Positions 1 through 11,500 of a DNA stretch of 64,000 nucleotides are shown one piece after another (within the stretch, counting starts at the first letter, position 1; each line of letters begins with the position of its first letter). The translations under genes and the position numbers were made by a program. The notes under the pieces were generated by a model. The model was not told the origin of the DNA and did not search any database. It was given only the letters and a program-made list of their open reading frames with translations. The DNA is from Balanoglossus misakiensis (Eukaryota; Hemichordata): NCBI GenBank assembly GCA_040954595.2, contig CM082589.2:2356001-2420000 (forward strand), given 5' to 3'.

Positions 1-60
1 GGCATCACCTTCAATTCTGTAATGAACTACGATCATAATGTGCTAAACTTAACTTAAAAG

Positions 61-118
61 TAAAAAAAAAATCAAAAGAACAGATGATGTAAAAAAAAAT
101 TCAAAAGAACAGATGATG
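61..118. repeat. Two-copy direct repeat, about 29 bp
   Basis: An A-rich run followed by 'tcaaaagaacagatgatg' occurs twice in tandem, ending near 89 and 118. It is a short local duplication with no coding role visible. The rest of 1-820 is AT-rich and I see no gene in it. Confidence 0.6.
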
Positions 119-828
119 AAAACCTTAGTTGAAATCCATGACAGTGCCATGTGTATATCTGTAGATTTTATCTTTGTGGAATGTGATAGCTGCCCCTACC
201 CTAACCAATGCAACAGCTCTGCCCTATGTGGACCAGTTTCGCTCACATTGGCTAAACACTTTGCCTGTTATACTTGGTACGCATGGTTGAATGGCCCCAA
301 ATTCGTAGAACAAGGCTTTGACCACCGAGTGGTACAATTTAATTCAACTGCCATACCCTAGATTGTAGTTACACAACATTTTGCCCTCTGTTGAAATACT
401 AGTGTTACTTAGTAAACAGAAAAATCCATGAAACAATTAATCATAGCTCTGGGTTGTATAATAAAACTATGTAAATATTAGATTAAGAAAACAAATGGAA
501 TTTTTTAGCATGTCATATTGTTGAGAGGAGAAATGTCCAGTTTTCAGGAAAAATAAAACTCAATTGTTAAAACAGCAGTTTGTGTGGTTTGTTTACTTTT
601 GTTTTTGTAGTTGTGACAGCTGTGCTGTGCATGCCGTGCTTCAAGAAAATGGTCCAATATTGGCTATAAAATATACAGTTGTTGCGTGGGACCTATATGA
701 GATGGGCGTAACTGTAGTCAGGCGGAGTAATACACGTGTTCAATAGTTGTAGTGCGACACTTGTCGCACTAATACATTGTTCTTGCCCAGTGCGCTGACG
801 CTGGACGTCGACAGAATCACATTGACCG

Positions 829-1514
829 ATGGATGGGTCGGAATTGAGCCAAATTTTGACGGCTTTGGATGGAATTCGAGAGCGACTAAATGACCTCGAG
901 GAAGACAATGATCAGGTGCGTCAACAAATTGACAGGATAGAAGAAAAATTCAGTTCCAAGATCAAACTCGTCGACACCAAAGTTTCAGCTCACTTGGTGG
1001 TGATACCCGCCGACCATGTTGCATCAAGTTACCGACGTGCATCCAGCTGTGTGACCTCGGTCAGCCGGATCAGACAAGACAGCTGCCTTCAGCTCAGAGA
1101 GAAACTCCGCAAGAGAATATCAGCCCCGTAGCTACAAACTACGCCTCAGACTCTGGAGATGTGCAGGGAGATTTTTACACCCCGAAAGACTTGCTAACGA
1201 AAATCCGTCTACCCTCAGAATTGAAGTTAGCGGAGTAAACAGTAAACGTGATATCTAGCGTGATGATAAACCAACTTACAACATTGTGAGTAAATCGGCA
1301 AGATTTGGAGACACCATTCAGACTTCTGAGTACAGTTACAACTCAGACTATTGGAGAGGAGGGTCTGCAAGATTTATTTACGATCCAGCTAGCCCATCTT
1401 AAATACTTGCAAGACGAATACGCAGCTTCAGTGCTGCAGAGACAGTACACTAGACGAGCTTATGCATGGATTCAGACTGATTTAATTCTGGAGACAACAA
1501 GCGGTTTGAAATAA
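829..1514 (+). pseudogene. Broken coding relic, possibly retroelement capsid/gag-like
   Basis: Frame 1 from 829 opens with about 50 residues of charged, heptad-like sequence (ILTALDGIRERLNDLEED, then DRIEEKF), typical of a short coiled coil. Around 1080-1140 the plausible reading shifts to frame 3, which continues with TPKDLLTKIRLPSELKL, a stop near 1236, then TTQTIGEEGLQDLFTIQLAH and LKYLQDEYAAS before another stop at 1512. Frameshift plus stops mean this is not a working gene. A coiled-coil N-terminus followed by a helical region suits a gag or capsid-like protein of a retroelement, but I do not recognise the family and see no reverse transcriptase, LTR or terminal repeat nearby. The gag reading is inference. 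Confidence 0.35.
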
Positions 1515-1916
1515 CAGTGTTGTTTCAGTAGACGAACAAGAGTATCCTATCTACGCGATTCCCGTGTTCCAACACCAAACTTAACTAAATAGTAATCAGA
1601 TTGTCTTCTGTCTGTGGTCTTGCACGGTGCAGAGTTCAACGGCAAAGTCCTTCTTAACAAGTCATACCTGTGAAGGATGAAATACAAGAAGGACACAATT
1701 ACCACATTATCAATTCGTGTTGGTAATCCGAGATGAATGCCAGGACTTTTATGTCATCATTGAATTTTTTCCTAAGTCATCATAACACAGGCACGCACAA
1801 GCGTGTACACACATCGAAAAACACCTTTGCCAGCCAATTTTCTGTGAGACAGTCTGACTCCATAAAACTGTGTTTGACAGCTGGAATTGCAGACCGACCC
1901 AACGATGGCAGGTCAA
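1515..1916. other. Intergenic, no gene seen
   Basis: Between the broken relic and the 3' end of the minus-strand lectin gene I see no exon with splice sites and no repeat. It should hold the lectin gene's 3' UTR, but no clear AATAAA on the minus strand lies close to the stop. Confidence 0.4.
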
Positions 1917-4040
1917 TCAGAGGATAGCCACACCACACCACTGCCTTAACCACACCAAAACAAAACAAACCAAAGACTCACAGTCCCAAGTGATATCCAA
2001 GTATTTGTCGATATATGGGCACGGGTCTCCAAACACCGAGTCGCTGGCTGTGACTGTACAACTCTCCTGTCCTTCGCACATGCCCTGGATAATTTCAACA
2101 CTGTTGCTTGCCATGCAGTCGTTGACGAAGAACAGGCCGCACACCGCCCATTCTGTGCGCCCGTAGTTTGCAGACTTGATCGCAATGTGGCCCCCGGGAC
2201 AGGACAGAGTGGTTTCTTGATTCTTACATGCACGGTTGAAGTTTTCGGTTGCAATCTCAGTCGAAAACCTGCAGGTGTAGTTGATGTCGACGTATTTGTC
2301 GATATATGGGCACGGGTCTCCAAACACCGAGTCGCTGGCCGTGACTGTACAACTCTCCTGTCCCTCGCACATGCCCTGTATGATTTCAGCACTGTTGCTG
2401 GCTATGCAGTCGCTGACGAAGAACAGGCCGCACACCGCCCACTCCGTGCGCCCGTAGTTTGCAGACTCAATGTGGACTCCGCCACCTGGGCAGGTCAACG
2501 TTACCTGCTGGTTCTTGCACGCACGAGCAAATTTTCCTGCGTGTATAAAATGAAAAAAGTGGCATCGTCGACGAGACAGTTTGACTTCTTTTTTGCTTTT
2601 GCGTCAAAATAACAATGTGTTAGCCTAAAACTAATAATATAAAAACTCGATGGATTTGATATCACATAATTATAAACTCAGTTCTGATGAGAATGTCTTA
2701 CCTTCACTTTCGCAGAATGTTTCTACTATAAAATACAATTCGAAAATTTTTTTTTAGCAAACAGTAAAAGTTTAGACGATATGTGCCAGTGTTGCTGCTA
2801 TAGCACGCGTGAAAATTCGATACATAAACCGTAGGCAGTCACATTTAATATTTCGAACAGATATTAAATCGTTTTAAAATCGATGCCGTAAGGGAAATTA
2901 AAAAAAAGACGATGTGGTCTTACCTGGAGGTTCGGTCGCCACATGCACAGGGGGTTCAGTCGCCTCTGGGGCTACAACTGCCAAAATACTAAAATGTTAT
3001 CTCTAGTTTTTACAGATCAGTTAACAGAAATGACGCGACTACAAATCTGATATAAGAATGAAAGGTTGCATTCCACATGATTCTAAGATAATTGGACAGA
3101 AGAGCCAACAAAAATTGACGTTGAGAAAAATACACGATTGAAACATGTCTGTCTAAATGTATTTTTCCAAAACATAGAAACGAGAGGAGGTGGTAGTAAA
3201 TACAGGGCTTACCAAAGTTGCCATAAGCGTAAAAGGACGTAACGCAACCGTCCAGCAACTGAGGTCCCCAGTCTCCCGATTCGCTGAGGGCATGCAGAGT
3301 AGTGCCGTCTTCGCTGACACCGAGAATTATGCCGTTTGGTTGTACCCCGATGTCCTTCACACTCAATCCGGCGCTTCTCATAAAAGCCCAATCGCCGTCG
3401 ACAGCGCTCCTTACTTTCAGGGAGCCCGAGGCGCTGACGCCGATGAGACTCCCGTCTGGAGTCGCTTCGATCCTCACTGCTCCTCTGCTTTTCGGAATGA
3501 CGCTCCACTCCGAGGAAACGTCAGGATCTGACGTGACCAGTTTACCATCCGTGTTGATGCCAACGATGGTCCCGTCCGGCATCTGGGTGATGTCTGTCAC
3601 GCAGCAGCTGTTGGGGATTTTCTCAAACGAACTTTCGTCGTACAGATAAGGTTTTCGGTAGAGCGAGTTGTCAAGGCCGACGGCGAGAATTGAACCGTCG
3701 CGCAAGACTATGGCCGCAGATGCACAACACGAATTGGGGATGGCACCATCTGTTTCCGTCACCAATACTTTATCGACGCATTCTACTGCTAGCAGGTTAA
3801 AATCATAGGCTGGAAATAAAACCAGATACCCGAATTTCAGAGTCGTTTCGATGTCATGCTGCATGACACGGAGGTACATGGGCTGATAGAGACAAACTTT
3901 GACAGATAGCAAGAGCCAGTGGCGTGAGAGGGTTTCAGAAATAGATTTTACCAACATATTGTGCAGTTTCGAAACTTACTTTGGGATCTTCCAAGACCGA
4001 TGAAAGTGTGAACAGCCAGTGCTATTATTGCGATCTTCAT
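1917..4040 (-). CDS. Secreted tectonin propeller with two SUEL/rhamnose-binding lectin domains
   Basis: Four exons (4040-3980, 3809-3213, 2977-2924, 2536-1917) join in frame to 443 aa. Residues 1-20 are a signal peptide (MKIAIIALAVHTFIGLG). Exon 2 (about residues 21-219) is a tectonin-type beta-propeller with at least four repeats of the DGxxxGVxxDGxLY kind (DGSILAVGLDNSLY, DGTIVGINTDGKLV, DGSLIGVSASGSLKV, NGIILGVSEDG). Exon 3 is an 18-residue Pro/Glu/Thr linker. Exon 4 holds two SUEL (D-galactoside/L-rhamnose-binding) lectin domains, each with YGRTEW, the Cys framework and DPCPYIDKY. Tectonin proteins and SUEL lectins both bind cell-surface or microbial glycans, so a secreted recognition or opsonin role is the natural inference. 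A GTGAGT donor-like sequence sits in the last SUEL codons, so a further 3' exon is possible; as read, a stop at 1917-1919 follows a 17-residue tail. Confidence 0.85.
1950..2500 (-). other. Tandem pair of near-identical SUEL lectin domains (one exon)
   Basis: Both domains sit in a single exon with no intron between them. Over about 65 residues, from SANYGRTEWAVCGLFF through IIQGMCEGQESC to DPCPYIDKY, they differ at only a handful of positions. At DNA level the block 'ggcacgggtctccaaacaccgagtcgctggc' occurs in both (about 2018-2048 and 2309-2339). This is a recent internal duplication or gene conversion. Each copy has the YGR and DPCP motifs used in sugar contact. Confidence 0.85.
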
Positions 4041-5484
4041 TCTGTCTAAAATAACAGAGGAGAATTTTGCAAAGAAGTATGTATGGCAGCTTTCTACACA
4101 AACGTTTCACAAATTAGTTACCTAGCTGATAGATACCTGTAGTACAAGCACAAATTATACATGGATTTTTCCCATGCTCTCTATAGAATGATATACTATT
4201 TACATCCGCTGGGAACTTTTTACAAAAGATATGAAAATAAGAAGCCTGCGAAAAAATACTGACCTGCAGTTGCCTGGATAAGTTTTCGAATGCTCTGGTA
4301 ATGGAAATAGGCAATATTTAAACATTTTTGAGAGCTATTTGCGGTTTCTTCTTCTATTTTTATCATCAATTCTGCTGAATCACCACATTCATCACGTGTT
4401 CATCTACATAAACCCACCCATTAATAATGAATAAATTCTGAAAAAAGTTAGGGAGGTGTCCTGGAGCTTGGGAAAACTAGAGGAAATATGAAAAATGTGT
4501 GAATAAGGTAAAAAAGAAACCCAAATAATCAAAATTCATCCGACTTCCTTTGAATCCGATCAACATAATGAAAAAAACGTTTACTCTCGTGTTCTAAACT
4601 TGTGCCAAACATTGTTTTTAACAACGTTTTATTCATATATTTTGGGGTTCCCATTCCCTCTAATGCGTGAACTATTGCTTTGTATGAATTTTTCTATTTT
4701 AGAATGCTATATTTAAACCATTTAAACGGGTTGTTAATATATGAGGTGCAATGGTGCATCCGGACTAATAGAGTAGTACATGTATAATAATCTATTCATA
4801 GTTCCTTTGCCATTATTCGGTTGCTTTCCCCTCTAATTGTTAGATCCGGATTTAGTGCAGCTGACCCTATCTCACCATCCATATCATCGGTGATGATGGT
4901 TTGTTTTTTCTATTAGTAAAAAAGTTCCGTTAACAGGCTTGTGATTTATGATTCACTCAGCAGTTCTATATCCAGTACCAATATGAAACGCACACCTGTT
5001 AACGTGTATAACCCTTTGTAGACATTTAGCCTGTTGTTTCTCGGTCTACTCCCTGCAAGATGATATGCAAGTGCCAATCATGTTGCTGCCCACCAGCAAA
5101 GTCCACATGTGGGCATCGTCGAACAGCACACTTTTTTGTTAATCAGTCGATGAGACACGCATGTAAGCTATATTGTTTCAGATAGACTGTCAGGATGAGA
5201 TAAGTTCTCTGGCATGAAAGGGGGAGCATGGAAATACACAACACGTTCAGACATATCCCTGTTAGGTTCCGGTAATTCTAATGCAACCTAATTAACTAAT
5301 GGGTTCTTTTGGTGTTTAAATTTAACCTCTGTGCGTGATCGTAGAGGCAGTTGTGATTAAATTTAGCACTCCCAAAGTGTTTTTAGCTGTCATGTCTGTA
5401 GACGTTTTTGAGCTCAAAAAGCACGTGCGTTTTTACTCACAAGATAATGCGACATCTGACACTGTTCATTTTACTGTAATGCAT
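4041..5484. other. Intergenic between two minus-strand genes
   Basis: AT-rich sequence upstream of the tectonin-SUEL gene and downstream of the mosaic gene. No exon-like open stretch with matching splice sites, no RNA gene and no clear repeat were seen. It should contain the promoter of the tectonin-SUEL gene, but I see no convincing TATA box. Confidence 0.4.
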
Positions 5485-5490
5485 TTTATT
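5485..5490 (-). terminator. Polyadenylation signal of the GH9-containing mosaic gene
   Basis: AATAAA on the minus strand, 186 bases past the stop codon at 5676-5678. Spacing fits a short 3' UTR. Confidence 0.45.
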
Positions 5491-5675
5491 TGAACTAACT
5501 ACAATGCTTTTAAAACAAGCTCACAGCTTTGGTTAAACAGAGAAACTCAGATCAGAAATAGCAATCCTACTCATGCCATGTTTATGATAAAAAGCGAAAT
5601 TCTGTACTTCAGTATACAGATGTACCAAGAACGGATAATTGTCTTCAGGATTTACACACATGAAATTCTTCTCTG

Positions 5676-8501
5676 TTACTGGTTCCGGAAGTAAGCCAGA
5701 GCTGTGTGAAAGGAAGCAAAACAATTGTCAGAAGAAAAACAAACAAACAAGGAAGCCATGTGAAGGCTTAGCTTACTGGCTAAAGTGTTCAACAGCTTCC
5801 AAAACAGAGTGAGGATACATCGACAGATCAAAATAGTTTTATTTTACACTATGGTACAATTTCAATTTACCATTTGGCCATGTGGTTTTGCAAGATGCTT
5901 CTTCAGGACTAGTGCTTCTACTCATAGACCGTCTTGTTCGTCATTGTGTCAACTTACTATGCTGATGTATGGAGATTTATTACATCTAGGCCTACCTGCC
6001 ACAGCACCCTGAAAGCCAGATACATTGATACCGGCTTCAGTTTGAGCCCAATTTCTTCTGTGGTCGAAGAAACGATCCAACGTGTCGGGTCCACCCATGA
6101 GGCCGCCATACACGACGTGAGGATTTGCGTCTGGATTGTCCTTGGCAGTCGAACCACTACAGACTTCATGTATATCAGCAGGACAAGAGCTGTCGAGTGA
6201 AATTTTAAAATGAAGTCAAATATGCGGTAGGTTTGAAAACATGCAGTTAGGGGAAGCAACATTACAGTACCAATGCATGTGTGCAATGGTAACCCCAAAG
6301 ATCTTTGACCATGTAGTCAAGGAATGAACCCACCACGATTGCTAAACTGGATGACTCACGCGGCCTGATGGTGAACCTTCTCCGGTGGGTTGTGACCAAA
6401 TCCCGAGACAAAACTCCTTCCAGAAGATCCCAAGGCATAGTGAATCTGCTGCTCAGCAAAGTCAAAGTATTGTTGGGCGTGGATGCCGTGTTTTACACAT
6501 ATCAACGCAAGGAAGCTCACATCCACTGGCAAAGAAAAAATGGTGTAATGTCATAAAAGATTATTCGATTATTCAACGTAGAGCATGCGGAATCATTTGT
6601 GCAAGAATGAAACGATTATTGCACTATTATGGTGTAGACACGGGCAGGAGTTTAAGTAAGAATGGCTGAACTGTGTTATTGGACTAGTCAGTGATGGAGT
6701 GCTTACGGACTCTTTTCAATGGTCTGTTGCTGGTATACCAAACGAGGCCTTTTGGTGTCTGGTAAGAGTTCATCCACACATCAAAAGTTTCTTCCACTTT
6801 CTCGAGGTAGGTTGTGTTGCTCGTGTGAAGATACAGCATCAACTGAAAATGCACAGAAAACACAGTCCAGGTGATACAAAAGAGTTATTATGTAAATTTA
6901 TGCAAGTCTCGCAATGACACCTGTTCACACGAGGGAAGTGATTGGGTAGTGTGGTGGTTTGTTTAGGGTGAAACATTCTTATCACTGTAACATTCATTAG
7001 GACACAGGTGGCTTTTCATTTCGTCTTGAATGGGAAAAGAATACAAAGCGTTTCTTTTGTCTTTGCTGATCAACAAAAATCGACGATCAGTACATCCCAT
7101 GTGTGAAGCTCAGACCGTTTGCATTGTAATTGTGTTTACCTGCAAGGGAATATGCATTTTAGCCCAACTGAAGATAGACTCTTGATAGTGAAGTCCGAAT
7201 TCTGTGTACAAATCCTCGGCGTCTTGTAGATACTGGGATTCACCAGTTGCATTGTACAGCCAGATGGCAGCGAAGGCCAGGTCATCGCCGTACGACGAAC
7301 TCCTTTATTGACCAAGATAAGATTTGACACACGGTTAGTTACTGTGCTAAATAACAAGTAGGTTTAAGGCAAATTTGATTCACTTTGAACACAACTAGGC
7401 AAAGTGATAATTCATTTTGCTAAACATTTGCGTTTTGTTTACTTACACGTAGCTCTTAACTGGTAGACTGTTAGACCAGATTCCGCGATAGGTGTTTGCA
7501 AAGATGTATGCATTTCTGGCATGGTCGAGTAGAATATCGGCGTAAGTTTGATCTTTACAGAACGCAGAAGAGAAAATAGAAGATAAGTAAAATCATCTAT
7601 TGACATTGGACAAAACAAATTCTTGGGAAGCGATATGTGCATGAACAAACACCAATCGGTAGCAAAAGGTCAAACGTTGATTGGTCAAGCCAAACCAGCT
7701 GGAGTTAACGACAGAAGATCATTAGTGACGTCAAAAAACCCCACTTACTTTCATCTTGAAACGCCAAGTAGGATGCAGCAAATGCAGCCGCTGCTAAACC
7801 AGCTACGTCACTTCCTGGATGCGTCGAGTTCAGTTGCAGACCGACGCGCACGCCCTCGGTGCTATTTTCTGGGCGTTGCCAGTTTGACTTGGCAAAGTCG
7901 ACAGAACCAACCTGATTTTGAATAAACAGTTAACATCATAAATACACGCGTTGCTGTGGAGTTCCCAGAACAGTACAAACAATTCACAGAACTGATGAGG
8001 TGTAAGCCAGACGTCTCACCTGGGCGTATGTAGTGTTTGGTTCCACGTGCATTTTCAGCAAGAAATCCGTTCCCCACTTCAGGCAGTCGTACATGTTGTC
8101 CAATTCGTTGGCGTCCACATAGGCCGACTTGAATTCAAGCAATCCCCAAGCCAGCTTCATAACATTTTCGCTGGTCGTCAATGTAAACTTCACGAAGTTA
8201 CCAGCTGTTGTGCGAAAGAGAAGCATGAACTGTATTTATTGCATGACTTGTATGATAATTGGTGTATTTATTGCCAAAATGATTACTGAAAACTTACAAA
8301 TGGACGATACTTTTATAGAATGTTAAAATGTTATGTGCTTACCATCATACCAACCACCCGTGAGGTCTTCGCCATTTTGTCCCACGTCCTGTAAGTGAGA
8401 GTTCGCTCTCCAGCCGATTCTTTTGGTTGCTGGCATATAACCCGAGCGTTGTATTTCGTAGAAGAGGATCGTTTTATTGAGCATGTCGTTGTAGTCGAAT
8501 T
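5676..8501 (-). other. GH9 (cellulase-family) domain of module 2, catalytic base replaced
   Basis: Exons 8501-8343, 8204-8020, 7911-7749, 7552-7447, 7302-7140, 6842-6707, 6525-6360, 6189-5996, 5701-5676 encode about 430 aa, the usual GH9 size. Family landmarks are plain: [89 protein letters not shown]9 enzymes hydrolyse beta-1,4-glucans by inversion, with the second Asp of DAGD as base and a C-terminal Glu as acid. Here DAGD is DAGN (Asn2006 in the joined model) and the H-x-R substrate motif is H-x-Q; the acid Glu in TEAGIN remains. The downstream DYNAG-type segment is also altered (INVSGF). Very low or no cellulase activity is expected. Confidence 0.9.
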
Positions 8502-11500
8502 CTGAAATTCAAGTGATCAGAATAGTTGTAAAACTGAAAAAAATATTAGAATTCCATAGATGATTTTGCGATATTAAGTTTCAAGAATTTATGCAGGAGT
8601 GTCACTCACGGTCACAATACGTTCCCAATGATCCATCCCAACATTGACATTCGCAGCTGCCCTGGTTAAGTACAATGTCACCATATTTGCACCAGTCTTC
8701 GTCAGTCTGGCTGCACGCTGTGATAAGACAAACATGTTTTATTTTTTGTGATATATATAGAATATTATTTCGCTTCCTCGTGTCTTGAGCTTGCTTGACA
8801 GAATTAGGAACATAGATGGATTTGATAGTATAGACTTACCAAATTCGCACGCAACTCGATGGGTCTGACTGCAGTCGACAGATTTCCATTCATACGAATA
8901 GGTGGAGCTGAAAAAAAACACAAGAACTATACGTGAGATCTACGGTCCACATGGTATATGGTGCCCATCGGGAGGTATGGTGAACAATCTTTGCTAAACC
9001 TTTGTAACCATGCATGTGTACCTTATAGTGACGCAGTCTTTGCCCTGCACTGGTTCTCCGGATGCCCAAAATGTCTCCTGGGGTGTCTTGTAGTCGCCGT
9101 CTACCCACAGATTATCAACTAACGCCAGATCAACGTAAAACGTTTCTCCCGAATATCCGTTGTTTTGAAGATAATCGACGAACTCGTTGTACGATGCTTC
9201 GGTCGATACACTTGGAAGTCTGACTCTAGCCAGGTTCGAGCAGTGGTCGCCAGCAGCCGTTTTGTTCATGCTTGACGTGGCTACTTCGTACGAGGATGCC
9301 CCCGGTGTATCCATCACTTGAAGAAATGACAAAAATACCCTCTCATACAGAGAAACATTTCATCTGCACACCCCTCTTTTTGTCGCTTTTCTCTTGTGGT
9401 TGTAAGACACACAGGTGTTTGGGTCATGCTTTTGTTTACATTTGGCAACATGTGCTGCTATGAGCTGAGAGAATGGAGACTAAAACTACAGTTTGCAATA
9501 TAGCTGGAATGGTAATTGAACTTACATTCGCAAAAGTCTCCATGCCAGCCGGACTCGCATACGCATGTGCAGGTGGTACCAGTCGAATTACTAATGCTGC
9601 CGTGTATGCACCATTCGGTTTCAAAGTAACAGTCTATAGCGTGCAAAAGGTACAACAAAATCGATTTAAGCTCATAAGTGCCACAGCAGTAACACCATCT
9701 AGGATGTACCATTGTCAACTGGACATGGTAATAAAACAAAACAAAACAATTATCAACAACAAGACACTCACCGTATTGGCATATGAAACCAGCGCCACTA
9801 TCACAGCTGAAGTCTATCCATTTGTATCCATTATCCCGACTAAAATAGAAAAATCAAATCCGGGCTGTTACATTCGTCAAGTAACATGTAACCGTATTAG
9901 GCATAACAGACTATATACAGAGGATTTATATACAGAGGATGTTCCAATACTTGATCACCTATTTCGATCTCCATAAAAGGGACGTGCATGGAGACGTGTA
10001 TCGACAACTACAAGAAAAAGTATACAAACATAATTTAGCTAACCTCATTACTGCACATTCGTTATTGTTTTCATTTGGCTCATTTGTTTCCCAATTGAAA
10101 TAAGTGACCTCCGTGGCGTTGATAAACTCCCATGTATCACTATTCACGCTGTTGCGCCTGAATCCCATGTAAAAGTAATCGAACGATGTGGCACCAGCGA
10201 TCAAGTCTTCAACCAACGCTTGCGTTTCAGTGTTTGGTATTTCGAATAGCATGCCAAAGTTTTCCCGGCACGTGACATCGGCAGATGCCTGATCTATGTG
10301 TCTGTGTTTATGGAAAGTGTAGAATCTTGGATGGATGGATGCTGTGGATATTAAGAAATACAGTTTTCTCTATTAGTGCCACGTACATGTAAGTGGAAGT
10401 TGTAATAGTATAGTAAAATGCTCTCAATGACTGCCAGAATGTCAGAAGATATGTTAGGATATGAGTTACAGAATGTAACATCTATATTTACCAGATCTCT
10501 TCCTTCGTTCATTGCATACCCGTCCTTGTGGGCAAGCACAGACTGACCCATCACACTCCTTAAGAATACAATGGAAAGAAGATATATTAGTGGTGGCCAT
10601 GATAGGAGGTGTTGCAGATCCTGAGTTTTATTCGAGTGAAAATACCTCTCCACAGCTCACCTTATTGCCTTTACATGGTACCCCGCTGTTGGAGGGCATT
10701 GGTACTCCTGCTTCTTTGCATATTTTCTTCTGAGGATGCTCATCACTGCTGGAGCGGCGGTGTTGCAGTTCACAATACAGAGTGCAATCATCCTATGTAA
10801 ATACATATAAACGCACAATTATGTAGATAGCAAGACATAGATCAATCAATATACAGTCACATTTGAGGGATACATCATCGACACAAACATATGTTCAAAC
10901 ATGTATTCTTTTCTATACAAATCTATAGTGCCCTTCACTTTGGTAAGATACATAGAACATACCGAAGGATACATCCATGGGCACACGCGAATGCTGAAGT
11001 ATTCGGCATTGTCTTCGTAAAGACTTGCACACAAAGCATCGGCGTCATTTGGGTACAGCATATTGTCAATATCACTTGGCGATTCCGGTACAGGACTATC
11101 GTCATAGCAGTCGACTGCAGGATTTCTGAAAGAAGGAAAAGAAATATAGTATTCGTTATGGCACATTTTCGCCCTGTTCACTTTCTTACCTCAAGTCTTG
11201 TCACGATGGTTGAAGCATACTCTGCATGAAAATCAGACATACTCCACTCCATAAAATTGCGTTGAATCATGATATCATGAAGAACCACTTACTTGTAGTA
11301 AAATATGACGTCATTTCGGTTGCATTCAGTGAAGTACAGTCGATCTGGGTCAGTGAGAATCCCGTTGAAGTCAGCATCATCTTCTTCATATACCTCACAC
11401 ACAGGACTTTTGAAATCGTAGTACATTCCCAACCTGAAGAGAATACATGGCATTGCCTTTACTTTTGCTGATCACGTACGAGAAACTATCCGTCATGCCA

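Noticed and set aside
2187-2612. Plus-strand open frame of 141 codons
   Set aside because: It is the antisense shadow of the two SUEL domains, which have family motifs on the minus strand.
9473-9976. Plus-strand open frame of 167 codons
   Set aside because: It lies antisense to the EGF and CTLD exons of module 2 and has no motif of its own.
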